DNA of 64,000 nucleotides, from contig JAWKLQ010000014.1 of the NCBI GenBank assembly GCA_041392665.1, positions 138,821 to 202,820 on the forward strand, given 5' to 3'. Made by a program: the position numbers and the translations under genes. The number at the start of each line of letters is the position of its first letter. Position 1 is the stretch's first letter. Below the pieces are notes generated by a model. The model was given only the letters and a program-made list of their open reading frames with translations. It was not told the origin of the DNA and searched no databases. Source of the DNA: Flavilitoribacter sp020436695. Its GTDB lineage: Bacteria > Bacteroidota > Bacteroidia > Chitinophagales > Saprospiraceae. Below are positions 42,515-51,232 of this stretch, in pieces.

Positions 42515-43801
42515 ATGACTAAAACACTACTACCTCTCGTTTTTGTGATAGCCGGCTGTTTCTTTTTCAGCGGCTGTCTGGAAGATGAATGTCTGGCTAC
42601 CCGCAGGTACACGATCTATACACCTGTGTATGCGAAAATGGAAGAATCCAGATCCGTAGTTATCCAGGCGGAGTCTCCGCGGGAACTGCGGAATCCGGGA
42701 TCGGTATTTGCTCACGGTGACTATCTGTTCATCAGCGAACGACATGAAGGCATTCACATCGTAAATAATGTTGATCCGGCTAATCCGGTACCGGTAGCTT
42801 TTATACCCGTTCCGGGAAGTACGAACTTTGCCGTTCGTAATAACCTGCTGTATACCGATGACTACATCGATCTGGTAGCGATCGATATCACCAGGCCGGA
42901 GTCGGCGCATTTGGTGAGCCGTACGGAGAATGTTTTTCCGGCCTATACCTATCGGGAAGCCTTAGGACATGTAGTACGATACGAACCCTCAACGGAAACG
43001 ATGGAACTGGCTTGTCATGAGGTCAATTTTGATAATGACGTTTTCTGGGTGGAAAGCAAAGGCGGTTTCGCCGTAGAAGAAAGCCTGGCCGAAGCGGAGC
43101 AGAACACTAGTGAACAGGTAGTAGGAATTGCCGGTTCGCTGGCCCGTTTTACCCTCGTAAATGGATATCTATATGCTCTGGCGGAAGATGAGATTTATGT
43201 GTTCGATCTATCAAATGGAGCATCTGCAGCCTTATTGACGAAGGTAACTGCCGGACGGAATGTTGAAACGATCTTTTCAAAAGATCAATCTCATTTGTAT
43301 TTAGGCGCAGCGGAAGGGATGTACATCGCCTCCCTGGAAGACCCCATCCAGCCTCATTTGATTGCCTTGGTGCCGCACCGGGCAGCCTGTGATCCGGTAT
43401 ATGTGGAAGGGAACTATGCTTACATCAGTGTTCGGACTGGAACATTTTGCGGCGGCAATTCCCCCGACAACTTTGTACAGATCGTAGATATTTCCAATAT
43501 GGCCCAGCCCGTCGGGCTGCGTAGCATTCCCATGGATAATCCTCATGGTCTTTCAATTGTGAACGACCAGTTATTCATATGCGAAGGAACGCACGGCCTG
43601 AAAGTCTTTGATGCTACGGACCGGGTGGAGATCTACGATAAACTGTTGATGAGTATGAAGGGGTTTACTGCTTACGATGTGCTTGCTGTGCCGCAAAAGG
43701 ATCTGCTCGTTCTGATCGCCGAAGATGGCATATATCAACTTAATATCGCTAATTTTGGACAACCCGAGATCTTAAGCATTTTGCAACGGAAATTTCAATA
43801 A
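42515..43801 (+). CDS. LVIVD-repeat lipoprotein (beta-propeller), second paralogue
   Basis: 428 residues with lipobox FFSGCLEDE. It matches the preceding protein along its whole length: CLEDxCxATRxYTxYxPxYAKMEE at the mature N-terminus, GIHIVNNVDPANPVPVAF, and near the end GLKVFDATDRVEIYD where the first copy has GFKVFDVSDYHTIGE. Both share a Cys pair in AxCDPVxV and CxxxxN that could be disulfide bonded. The 92-base gap suggests one transcript. The duplicate has diverged clearly, so the two are old and probably not redundant. Confidence 0.85.
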   Translation: MTKTLLPLVFVIAGCFFFSGCLEDECLATRRYTIYTPVYAKMEESRSVVIQAESPRELRNPGSVFAHGDYLFISERHEGIHIVNNVDPANPVPVAFIPVPGSTNFAVRNNLLYTDDYIDLVAIDITRPESAHLVSRTENVFPAYTYREALGHVVRYEPSTETMELACHEVNFDNDVFWVESKGGFAVEESLAEAEQNTSEQVVGIAGSLARFTLVNGYLYALAEDEIYVFDLSNGASAALLTKVTAGRNVETIFSKDQSHLYLGAAEGMYIASLEDPIQPHLIALVPHRAACDPVYVEGNYAYISVRTGTFCGGNSPDNFVQIVDISNMAQPVGLRSIPMDNPHGLSIVNDQLFICEGTHGLKVFDATDRVEIYDKLLMSMKGFTAYDVLAVPQKDLLVLIAEDGIYQLNIANFGQPEILSILQRKFQ

Positions 43802-43832
43802 GCGATCAAATGATCATCGTAAAAAAAGCCTT

Positions 43833-44840
43833 TTGGGTTTTAAGTGCCTTATCAGGTGTGCCTTTCTGATGTTACTGTGCCTGTTGGCGTCTCCTGATGC
43901 GCTGATGGCACAAGGCAAAACGGTACCGAATACAGTACGGGATACCATCTATCATCGAAATGGGTGGGTTTATCACGGTCAGATCACGAAGTATACCGAA
44001 GGGGAAATGGTGCGTCTGCGGGATCCCAGCGGCGCACCCCATAAATTTCCACTGGATGATGTACTAAAAATTGACTGGTCGCTTAAGTCGAGGATAAAAT
44101 TCCTGGATGAAGAGATCTCCTGGGATAGTATCCCTGTTGTCGATATAGTTTTTCTGAAAGACGGTAGTATTTTTCGGGGTACTGTTCTTGAGTACCATCC
44201 CGACGGTTCGATCCGTTTGCAAACCAAGGCGGGTGTTCTGGACGTGAATCATACAGATATTCGAAAACTCGTACAGGAACCGCTTGACCCCCAATTTTTT
44301 GCTGCACTACGGCATCAGAAGAAAGAAAAAGTCTACGCCTTTCGGGAGCACGGTTTTTACTTTACCACCTTATTCGGACTACTCCCGGGCGGAGGAGAAT
44401 ACCGTTCGGAGGTGGGCATGACCCTACAGGCTTCTTTTGGGCATAAATTCAGTCGTTATCTGGGACTGGGAGGAGGCATCTCCCTGGACGGCTACCCCAA
44501 TTCGGCCGGTGGAGAGAATATTCTGCCGCTTTTCCTGGAGGCCAGGGGCTATTTGCAAAAAAAGAATCGCTCGCCTTACTGGTCACTGGCCGGAGGCTAT
44601 GGGTTCCCGCTGCGGGCCAGTTCCGATAATCAGGAGGTGCGGCGCTTTGAAGGTGGCTTGATGCTGCATCCGGCAGTCGGTTATCGGTTGGGAGCAGACA
44701 AGGGGCTCAATGTAGTGATCGATATCGGTTATAAATTCCAGAAGGCACTTACCGAAAGAGAATTCCTTTCAACCGGAGAGATCCTGTTGCGAGACGTTCT
44801 CTATCGCAGGTTGTGTATACGTATTGGGGTGGCTTTTTAG
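43833..44840 (+). CDS. Secreted outer-membrane beta-barrel-like protein; start uncertain
   Basis: 335 residues if read from TTG 43833, with a usable signal peptide (FLMLLCLLASPDALMAQ). No in-frame ATG gives a good signal sequence. An ATG at 43810 lies in another frame and would join this one only if the A7 tract (43821-43827) had one more base. Residues 30-155 contain two repeats of a small SH3-like barrel module (HRNGWVYHGQITKYTEG, then LKDGSIFRGTVLEYHPDG). The C-terminal half is a Bacteroidota outer-membrane barrel of about eight strands (GLGGGISLDGYPNS, ending RLCIRIGVAF). Function is unknown. It follows the LVIVD pair by 31 bases and may share their transcript. Confidence 0.75.
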   Translation: MGFKCLIRCAFLMLLCLLASPDALMAQGKTVPNTVRDTIYHRNGWVYHGQITKYTEGEMVRLRDPSGAPHKFPLDDVLKIDWSLKSRIKFLDEEISWDSIPVVDIVFLKDGSIFRGTVLEYHPDGSIRLQTKAGVLDVNHTDIRKLVQEPLDPQFFAALRHQKKEKVYAFREHGFYFTTLFGLLPGGGEYRSEVGMTLQASFGHKFSRYLGLGGGISLDGYPNSAGGENILPLFLEARGYLQKKNRSPYWSLAGGYGFPLRASSDNQEVRRFEGGLMLHPAVGYRLGADKGLNVVIDIGYKFQKALTEREFLSTGEILLRDVLYRRLCIRIGVAF

Positions 44841-44922
44841 ACATCCGAATGCAGAACAAGTATGCAAAAACATTACCGGATGCACGGGCTTTAAATGAGC
44901 CGGCTTCCAGGCTAAACTTTAA

Positions 44923-45486
44923 ATGAGCAAACCGGAAAAGTATACAGACGAAGAATTGGTACGTGGATGCGTCGACAATGACCGCTTCTACCAGGAGATG
45001 CTTTATCGCAGGTATTTTCCCCGCATGATGCGGATGTGTATGCGCTATGCCAAAGATGAGGATACGGCGATGGAGATCATCAATATCGGCTTTCTCCGGG
45101 TTTTTAAGAAGCTGCATACTTTTGCCTTTACCGGTTCGCTGGAAGGCTGGATACGTAAACTGGTCTTTCACAGCTTATCGGATTATTTCCGGAAAAACTC
45201 CAAAAGTATCCATTTACTGGATGTGGAAGACCGGGACGCACCACAGCGGGCAGAAGCACTGGATAATTTGTACTGGGAAGACATCATTCGTCTGGTCGAT
45301 CATCTTCCGGAAGCCACCCGACGCGTTTTTTGGTTATATGCAGTGGAGGGATATACCCATCCGGAAATATCGGAGAAGATCGGTATCAGTGTAGGGACCT
45401 CAAAATGGCACCTGGCTATGGCCAGACAGAAACTCAGAGAATTGATCAAAAACTACTATTACAACGCAAAGAACCATGCCGGATAA
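44923..45486 (+). CDS. ECF-type RNA polymerase sigma factor
   Basis: 187 residues. Sigma region 2 is at about 25-90 (MLYRRYFPRMMRMCMRYAKDEDTAMEIINIGFLRVFKK, with GWIRKLVFHSLSDYFRK), and region 4 at about 125-180 (LPEATRRVFWLYAVEGYTHPEISEKIGISVGTSKWHLAMARQKL). The next gene overlaps it by 11 bases and encodes a protein with a single transmembrane helix near the N-terminus, so this is a sigma factor coupled to a membrane regulator. It is one of two ECF factors in the window and not closely similar to the one at 34.2 kb. Confidence 0.92.
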   Translation: MSKPEKYTDEELVRGCVDNDRFYQEMLYRRYFPRMMRMCMRYAKDEDTAMEIINIGFLRVFKKLHTFAFTGSLEGWIRKLVFHSLSDYFRKNSKSIHLLDVEDRDAPQRAEALDNLYWEDIIRLVDHLPEATRRVFWLYAVEGYTHPEISEKIGISVGTSKWHLAMARQKLRELIKNYYYNAKNHAG

Positions 45487-46885
45487 AAGGAATATGGACG
45501 AGCTCACGGATCTTGCCTGGGAAAGGATGAAGCAGATCCTGGATGAGGAAATGCCGGTGTCCGACGGATCGTCAAAGCCACTGGTCTTTTGGTGGTACTG
45601 GGCGGCAGCCGGCCTTTTGCTCCTGTTGGCAACTGGTTGGTGGTTGTGGGCAGATATCTCTCATCCCAAGTCCGAAAACAACGATCTCAAAGCTGAAGCT
45701 GAGCAGCCGGTGGTGATTGAAAGTGAAGCAAACGGCACGGCTAACCATCCGGATAATTACACCGATCTATCGATATCCGCAAATAGCGATCAGGAAACTA
45801 CTGCTCGTGAAGTCCGGTCATCCGGAAAAGCTTCCCCATCCTCTTCTCCGTCTGTAGGCGTCGATAACGCTGTAATGCAACGGGATCAACCCACCGCTCT
45901 GACCCTGCAAATGAGTATACGGCTGAATGATGTGGAAGAAGTTACCAATGAGGACCCTGCACTCAACCAAACAGTATTAGACGAAATGGAAGCTACCGGC
46001 CCGGCCATCTCCCGAACCGAAACCGGAGGTGATCCATCCGGTGACGAGGCCATGTCGGAATTTGTTGCACCTGTCCCGTTTCAGACGACACAACTGGCAA
46101 CGCTGCCCCTAAATCCACTCTCTCTTTCCCCCCTCCCTCTGCAACGGATCAATACCTATCTGCCAAAACCACCCTTGTTTACACCTACGGAACTCTATGT
46201 GGGATTGCTCAGTCGGAATGCAGGTGGATTGAATGGCGGTTTTATTGAGATACGCTCCGGTTTGCAACTGAGCGATGCCGGTCGATGGTCCATCCAATCC
46301 GGACTGGGACTGCATATGCAACAACAGCCTTTTACGGTGAGCTTTCAGAAGACGAATAATCTGGCTCTGGACCAGGTTAACACCGCCCCCGATACCGCAG
46401 CTCTGGATCCGGGGTTTGGACAACAAAAAGAGGAACGTCAGTCCATAACGGAACTGGTCTCTTCGAGTGGCATCAACCTACGTACAATTTATTTGGATAT
46501 GCCGTTGGCATTGCATTGGAAAGCGAACCCGAAGTGGTCGGTGGAGACAGGTATCCGTTTTAGCTGGTTGTTGCGTTCGGTTTGGCAGCAACCCAATAAT
46601 CAGGAAAATGGTAACAGTCTGGATGCGGCAGGCTATAATCTGGTGCTTACGGAAGAACGTCAAATTGCTTTTGCTCAGTCCTCTACTGCCAATAGTTACA
46701 CGCCGCCGATCACTTTTAAACTCAATAACTTTTATGCTGCCGGTAACTTGGGAGTGATCTTTCGTCCTTCCGTTCGCTGGCGGATACGGGCGCAATACCA
46801 GCATAGCCTGGGGAATACACTGGATAGCGGTGTTTACCGTAGCCCGGAAAGGGCACTCTGGCTGGGCGTAGGTTTTCGCTGGTAG
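45476..46885 (+). CDS. Transmembrane protein with acidic linker and C-terminal barrel-like domain (anti-sigma position)
   Basis: 469 residues, overlapping the sigma gene by 11 bases. The first 35 residues (ERMKQILDEEMP) are a possible sigma-binding segment, followed by a membrane helix at about 38-60 (WYWAAAGLLLLLATGWWLW). A 150-residue acidic, Ser/Thr/Pro-rich linker leads to about 230 residues that look like an outer-membrane beta-barrel (YVGLLSRNAGGLNGGFIEIRSGLQL, up to YRSPERALWLGVGFRW). A single protein thus has both inner-membrane and outer-membrane features. This layout is familiar from Bacteroidota genomes next to ECF factors but not explained. Regulation of the sigma factor by envelope state is the inference. 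Confidence 0.75.
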   Translation: MPDKRNMDELTDLAWERMKQILDEEMPVSDGSSKPLVFWWYWAAAGLLLLLATGWWLWADISHPKSENNDLKAEAEQPVVIESEANGTANHPDNYTDLSISANSDQETTAREVRSSGKASPSSSPSVGVDNAVMQRDQPTALTLQMSIRLNDVEEVTNEDPALNQTVLDEMEATGPAISRTETGGDPSGDEAMSEFVAPVPFQTTQLATLPLNPLSLSPLPLQRINTYLPKPPLFTPTELYVGLLSRNAGGLNGGFIEIRSGLQLSDAGRWSIQSGLGLHMQQQPFTVSFQKTNNLALDQVNTAPDTAALDPGFGQQKEERQSITELVSSSGINLRTIYLDMPLALHWKANPKWSVETGIRFSWLLRSVWQQPNNQENGNSLDAAGYNLVLTEERQIAFAQSSTANSYTPPITFKLNNFYAAGNLGVIFRPSVRWRIRAQYQHSLGNTLDSGVYRSPERALWLGVGFRW

Positions 46886-46922
46886 CGTTGTTTTGGCAGC
46901 GCACCCGCGTCCAAAATAGTTC

Positions 46923-46954
46923 TTGTAATACTGCTGCTCCGGACTTACCTTTGC
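46923..46954 (+). promoter_or_regulatory. Bacteroidota-type promoter for the 46977 lipoprotein
   Basis: TTG at 46923-46925, a 20-base spacer and a perfect TACCTTTGC box at 46946-46954; the expected start of transcription is about 15 bases before the ATG. Confidence 0.5.
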
Positions 46955-46976
46955 GGGTATTCATACCAACACCCTT

Positions 46977-47741
46977 ATGCACATTCGCCTTTTTCTCGGT
47001 TTGGTACTAGTCGGCACCTTGCTGGCGGCCTGCTCTAAAAGTAATTTGGAGGACTTCGACCTGCAACTGGGGTACGAGTATTTTCCGCTGGAGGTCGGTC
47101 AGTCCAGGACCTATGCCGTAGATTCCATCATCTATGATCCGGCACAACTGGTCAATCGCATCGATACTCTGTCCGGTTTTTTGCGTGAGGATATCGTGGA
47201 TACTTTGCAGAGCGTATCAGGAGATGTGATCTACCGTATTGAACGCTATTACCGCCGGGATGAAAGCCAGAACTGGCAGATCCACTCGGTGGTGACCAGT
47301 AGCAGGGATGAGGAAGAAGCCGTCTTCACGGAAAATAATCTTCGCTTCCTCAAATTGCGTTTCCCTTTAAAAACCGACGCGGAATGGAAAGGTACTGCGT
47401 ACTTTCCGGAAGATACGGAAGTAGAAGTGGCCGGAGAGTCTTTGGAATTCTACAAAGACTGGAATACCAAAGTGTTGGAGCGGCGGGAAAATTACGCATT
47501 AGAAGCGGCTTCCTATTCGGATGTATATCTGCTGGAACTGGCCAATTTTGAGAATCTGATCGAATACCGTTATGGACTGGAAGCTTATGCCCCAGGTAAG
47601 GGCCTGATCTATCAGGAAATCTGGGTGCTAGATACCCAGTGCCAGTATTGTTGCAACGGGGATTTTGCGGCCTGTAGTGCATTACCCTGGGAAGAAAAAG
47701 CGGAAAAAGGATTGATCCTGCGTAAACGGCTGATCGAGTGA
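46977..47741 (+). CDS. Hypothetical lipoprotein
   Basis: 254 residues with lipoprotein signal LLAACSKSN. The mature part begins YEYFPLEVGQSRTYAVDSIIYDP, a pattern found in a large group of Bacteroidota lipoproteins of unknown function. It continues as strands (ENNLRFLKLRFPLKTDAEWKGTAYF) and ends near a Cys cluster, CQYCCNGDFAACSALPW, followed by a basic tail. Four cysteines in this short stretch suggest disulfides. It has its own promoter and precedes rimM by 59 bases without evident functional link. Confidence 0.8.
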   Translation: MHIRLFLGLVLVGTLLAACSKSNLEDFDLQLGYEYFPLEVGQSRTYAVDSIIYDPAQLVNRIDTLSGFLREDIVDTLQSVSGDVIYRIERYYRRDESQNWQIHSVVTSSRDEEEAVFTENNLRFLKLRFPLKTDAEWKGTAYFPEDTEVEVAGESLEFYKDWNTKVLERRENYALEAASYSDVYLLELANFENLIEYRYGLEAYAPGKGLIYQEIWVLDTQCQYCCNGDFAACSALPWEEKAEKGLILRKRLIE

Positions 47742-47800
47742 TCTGAATCGTTATCAGTTTCCAGTGCCGGGCTGTAATACTAAAAATCCACTGCAAAACA

Positions 47801-48322
47801 ATGAACTTAGCGCTTATACCCATCGGCCGGACCAACAAAACGCACGGTGTGGACGGCACCCTCCGCATTACCATCGAAGATGCTTTTTTTGAAGATTTTG
47901 TAGCTGCGGAGGTCGTATTTCTGGAAGAGGGCGGCCATCCGGTTCCTTTTTTTATTGATGACCGGTGGGGGAGTGGAGACCTGTTTCTGAAACTGGAAGA
48001 GATCGACAGTAAGGAGGCGGCCCGTCCGCTGACGGATAAAGTCATGTATCTGCGTAGAGAGGATATGCAGCACCCGGGAGGAACCACCGAGGAGGAACCT
48101 CACATTTTTGCCAAATGGATCGGCTATACCATTATCGATCAGACTGCCGGTCCGGTAGGGGTGATCGGTTCGGTGGAAGAACTGCCGGAACAATTCCTGG
48201 CAGTGGTCGAATACCAGGGCACAGAAGTGATGATCCCCTTACACGAGCAACTGATCAGCCGGGTGGATCATAAGAAGAAGGAAGTGGTGATGGATCTGCC
48301 GGAGGGCTTGTTGGAATTGTAG
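47801..48322 (+). CDS. rimM: Ribosome maturation factor RimM
   Basis: 173 residues, the normal length. The N-terminal RimM domain (LIPIGRTNKTHGVDGTLRITI) carries the conserved GRxxxxHGVxG motif and occupies about residues 1-85. A PRC-barrel domain with WIGYTIIDQTAGPVGVIGSVEE and LIPLHEQ-type end (VMIPLHEQLISRVDHKKKEVVMDLPEGLLEL) follows. It assists 16S rRNA processing and S19-dependent 30S head assembly. In many bacteria rimM lies between rpsP and trmD; here it stands apart from both. Confidence 0.95.
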   Translation: MNLALIPIGRTNKTHGVDGTLRITIEDAFFEDFVAAEVVFLEEGGHPVPFFIDDRWGSGDLFLKLEEIDSKEAARPLTDKVMYLRREDMQHPGGTTEEEPHIFAKWIGYTIIDQTAGPVGVIGSVEELPEQFLAVVEYQGTEVMIPLHEQLISRVDHKKKEVVMDLPEGLLEL

Positions 48323-48367
48323 TTTAGCTTCCGGAAAATGACAATAACGCTCTGCTGATCAAAATCA

Positions 48368-48400
48368 TTTGGATTTAGCGGCCACTATTAATACCTTACG
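48368..48400 (+). promoter_or_regulatory. Candidate promoter for formate-THF ligase
   Basis: TTTG at 48368-48371, a 20-base spacer and TACCTTACG at 48392-48400, an imperfect match to TAnnTTTG. Confidence 0.25.
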
Positions 48401-48430
48401 CCCCGCTAACCAAATAGATCAAGACCACCA

Positions 48431-50101
48431 ATGAATACCGACCTCGAGATTGCCCGTTCGGTGCAATTGCGGCCCATTCAGGAAGTTGCCGCAAAACTCA
48501 ATATCCCATCCGAAGAACTGGAACTTTACGGTAAATACAAGGCTAAATTACCGCTTCACCTGATACGGGAAGACCAGTGGAAGAAAAATAAACTGATCCT
48601 GGTATCGGCGATTTCCCCCACACCGGCCGGAGAGGGGAAGACAACCGTGTCCATCGGCCTGGCGGAGGGCCTGAACCGTACCGGCCGCAAAACCTGTGTG
48701 GTATTGCGTGAACCCTCCCTGGGACCCGTTTTCGGCATCAAAGGCGGTGCTACCGGTGGTGGATGGTCACAGGTATTGCCGATGGAAGATATCAACCTGC
48801 ATTTCACCGGAGACTTCTCCGCCATTGAAAAAGCACACAACCTGCTGGCGGCCCTCATCGACAACAACCTGCAGAGTAAAAGCCGCTCGTTGGGCATCGA
48901 TCCGCGTACTGTACTGTGGAAACGGGTAGTGGATATGAACGACCGGGCCCTGCGTCAGATCGTGATCGGTCTGGGCGGAACGGCCTCCGGGGTCCCACGT
49001 GAAACGGGTTTCGATATTACCGCTGCCTCAGAGATCATGGCCATTTTGTGTTTGGCAGAAAACCGGGCGGACCTCAAAAAACGACTGGGTAATATTTTTG
49101 TAGGCTTCACCTACGACCAGCAGCCTATATATGCCCGTGATCTGCAAGCGCACGGTGCCATGGCTGCGCTGCTCAAGGATGCCATCCAGCCCAATCTGGT
49201 ACAGACTATAGAAGGAAATCCTGCCATCATCCACGGTGGCCCGTTTGCGAATATCGCTCAGGGTACCAATTCGGTGATCGCTACCCGGATGGGGCTTTCA
49301 CTGGCGGATTACGTAGTTACGGAAGCCGGCTTTGGCTTCGACCTGGGGGCGGAGAAGTTTTTTGATATCAAATGCCAGAGTGCAGGCCTGTCTCCTAAAG
49401 CCGTTGTGCTGGTGGCAACCATTCGCGCTCTGAAATACCACGGAGGTGTGGCGCTGGCCGAACTGAAAGCTGATAACCCCGCCGCAGTCGCAGCCGGTTT
49501 GCCGAATCTGGAAAAACACCTGGAAAATATTAGCCTGTTCGGAGTGCCGGCAGTGATCGCTATCAACCGCTTTGCGGGAGATAGTGATGCGGAGATAAAG
49601 GTGGTGCAGCAAAGAGCCCTGGAACTGGGGATAAGAGCCGAAGTTGCCAACGGCTGGGAAAAAGGCGGCGGCGGCACGATGGAATTAGCTGATGCGGTAG
49701 CAGCTGCAGTTGATTCAACGGAAGATGCTTTCCAACCGTTGTACCGTTGGGAATGGGATGTTATGAAAAAAATTGAAACCGTGGCTACCCGGATATATGG
49801 TGCGAAAGCCATTGACTATACGCCTAAGGCCAAATCAGACCTGCGCAAGATCGCGAAGCTGGGACTGGAACAACTGCCGGTATGTATCGCCAAAACGCAA
49901 AAATCCCTGTCCGATAATCCTCATTTATTGGGCCGTCCCAAAGATTTTGTGGCTACGGTGCGCGAGATCGAGATTGCGGCCGGAGCAGGATTTCTCATCC
50001 CGATCACCGGGAATATCATGCGAATGCCCGGTCTCCCGGCGGAACCGGCGGCCGAGCATATCGATATCGATGAAGAGGGGAATATCTCGGGACTATTCTA
50101 G
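48431..50101 (+). CDS. fhs: Formate--tetrahydrofolate ligase
   Basis: 556 residues, full length for the family. It makes 10-formyl-THF from formate, THF and ATP in the cytosol, feeding purine synthesis and one-carbon metabolism. The ATP loop PTPAGEGKTTVSIGLAEG is at about residues 62-79, followed by the FHS signatures FGIKGGATGGGWSQVLPMEDINLHFTGD and FANIAQGTNSVIAT. The C-terminus has the expected GAGFLIPITGNIMRMPGLP. All conserved segments are intact. It is monocistronic with an imperfect promoter; a facing-repeat hairpin follows. Confidence 0.97.
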   Translation: MNTDLEIARSVQLRPIQEVAAKLNIPSEELELYGKYKAKLPLHLIREDQWKKNKLILVSAISPTPAGEGKTTVSIGLAEGLNRTGRKTCVVLREPSLGPVFGIKGGATGGGWSQVLPMEDINLHFTGDFSAIEKAHNLLAALIDNNLQSKSRSLGIDPRTVLWKRVVDMNDRALRQIVIGLGGTASGVPRETGFDITAASEIMAILCLAENRADLKKRLGNIFVGFTYDQQPIYARDLQAHGAMAALLKDAIQPNLVQTIEGNPAIIHGGPFANIAQGTNSVIATRMGLSLADYVVTEAGFGFDLGAEKFFDIKCQSAGLSPKAVVLVATIRALKYHGGVALAELKADNPAAVAAGLPNLEKHLENISLFGVPAVIAINRFAGDSDAEIKVVQQRALELGIRAEVANGWEKGGGGTMELADAVAAAVDSTEDAFQPLYRWEWDVMKKIETVATRIYGAKAIDYTPKAKSDLRKIAKLGLEQLPVCIAKTQKSLSDNPHLLGRPKDFVATVREIEIAAGAGFLIPITGNIMRMPGLPAEPAAEHIDIDEEGNISGLF

Positions 50102-50197
50102 TGAGTGCTAAGTCCGGGAGTTGTAAGCCATTAGTCTATCCTATGATGGATCAGGCTGTGGTGACTTACGACTCCGGGACTTACGACTAGCCGACTG
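50101..50197. repeat. GTCGTAAGTC-family intergenic hairpin
   Basis: Two exact GACTTACGAC words (50163-50172 and 50178-50187) face degenerate AAGTCCGGGAGTTGTAAG words (50110-50127) in the gap between the convergent fhs and DsrE-like genes. Probably a bidirectional terminator. Confidence 0.6.
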
Positions 50198-50686
50198 CTA
50201 AATAAACATCAGGTGCGTATTCTCACCAGCTGCTTTATCGTAGAAATCACCTACGGTAAGTACGCCGTCCAGATCGTCGATCAGGTCTGATTCTTCCAGG
50301 TGGAACATATCCATCGCCAGTTTACAGGCCCAGATCTTGACGCCGGAAGCGGAAAGGATCTCCAGGAATTCGCCCACTGGCGGAATGTCCAGTTTTTCCA
50401 TTTCCTTTTTCATCATTTTGGTTGCCAGTGCTTCCATGCCGGGTAAGCCACCTACCAGAGTAGGGATATGCATGGCCGGGTTACCGACGGTGGCTACGTG
50501 CAGGTGCTCCAGTTTTGTCTTCTGAAGAGCCTCCAGACCGAAGAAGGTGAAAAATATTTCCGCTTCGATGCCTTCCATTCGAGCACCATTCGCCAGAATG
50601 AAGCAGGCATACACATTATCTATGGTTGCTTTGGAAAGGATGAGCATGATCTTTCTCACCTTGCCGTTATTTGATGCCGTTCCCAT
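50198..50686 (-). CDS. DsrE/DsrF/DrsH-like family protein (DsrE2)
   Basis: 162 residues from ATG 50686 (MGTASNNGKVRK). It is an alpha/beta DsrE-fold protein of the DsrE2 branch: KIMLILSKATIDNVYACFILANGARMEGIEAEIFFTFFGLEAL is the characteristic first half. A cysteine in VKIWACKLAMDMF is the likely sulfur-carrying residue. DsrE2-type proteins bind persulfide sulfur and pass it to DsrC/TusA-like carriers. The two upstream genes (TusE/DsrC-like and SQR) support a role in shuttling sulfane sulfur from sulfide oxidation. Confidence 0.85.
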   Translation of the reverse strand: MGTASNNGKVRKIMLILSKATIDNVYACFILANGARMEGIEAEIFFTFFGLEALQKTKLEHLHVATVGNPAMHIPTLVGGLPGMEALATKMMKKEMEKLDIPPVGEFLEILSASGVKIWACKLAMDMFHLEESDLIDDLDGVLTVGDFYDKAAGENTHLMFI

Positions 50687-50701
50687 GATTATTTGATTTA
50701 A

Positions 50702-50784
50702 GTCGTAAGTCAATCAGTCTAAAGCCGTAAGTCGGTCACCCCGTCCCATAGCTAGTAAGGACTTACGACTGACTGACCTACGAC
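50702..50784. repeat. GTCGTAAGTC-family intergenic hairpin
   Basis: GTCGTAAGTC (50702-50711) and GCCGTAAGTC (50724-50733) face GACTTACGAC (50760-50769) and GACCTACGAC (50775-50784), so two stems can form between the DsrC-like and DsrE2 genes. Confidence 0.65.
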
Positions 50785-50796
50785 TGATGACTCGTT

Positions 50797-51105
50797 TTAG
50801 ATACAACTTACCGGTTTCGGAATACCGGCAATTTTACTGGCTCTTTTCAGCGGCCCCTCGGGGAAGAGCTGATAAAATTCCTTAATGCTCACCACACCGC
50901 TCTTGCCGATACTACGAATGCTAAGTGATGCTCCTTTTTCATATTGTTCCTGGATATAACCGATCACTTTCCAGTGGTCTTCTCCCAGTTCAATACCATA
51001 TTCAGCCGCCATTTCTTTTGCGATATCTTTATTCCACTGACTGAAATCTTCGAGGTAGCCTTCATCATTTACAGCTACTGTGTTGCCTGCCAATACTTTG
51101 TCCAT
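50797..51105 (-). CDS. TusE/DsrC/DsvC-family sulfur carrier protein
   Basis: 102 residues, the usual length. The fold is marked by DEGYLEDFSQWNKDIAKEMAAEYGIELGEDHW and a C-terminal arm ending in IPKPVSCI. The penultimate cysteine (C101) is the sulfur-carrying residue of the family. The second cysteine that true dissimilatory DsrC has about ten residues upstream is absent, so this is a single-Cys TusE-like type. It probably receives sulfur from the DsrE2 protein encoded next to it. The upstream SQR gene suggests that sulfide oxidation is the source. Confidence 0.88.
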   Translation of the reverse strand: MDKVLAGNTVAVNDEGYLEDFSQWNKDIAKEMAAEYGIELGEDHWKVIGYIQEQYEKGASLSIRSIGKSGVVSIKEFYQLFPEGPLKRASKIAGIPKPVSCI

Positions 51106-51143
51106 TGTTGTGTTTTTTATTGTTTATGAATGTTAGTCAGCAG

Positions 51144-51229
51144 GTCGTAAGTCCGTCAGTCGTAAGTCTGTCTTTAAATTCTTTACTAAAAAGTATAGAC
51201 TGGAGACTTACGACTTTCAGACTTACGAC
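51144..51229. repeat. GTCGTAAGTC-family intergenic hairpin
   Basis: Two exact GTCGTAAGTC (51144-51153 and 51159-51168) face two exact GACTTACGAC (51205-51214 and 51220-51229), forming a stem of over 20 base pairs around a 36-base loop, between SQR and the DsrC-like gene. Confidence 0.8.
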
Positions 51230-51232
51230 TTA

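Noticed and set aside
50101..51229. CRISPR array or att sites from repeated GTCGTAAGTC words
   Set aside because: The words are short, occur in both orientations as hairpins and surround ordinary genes.
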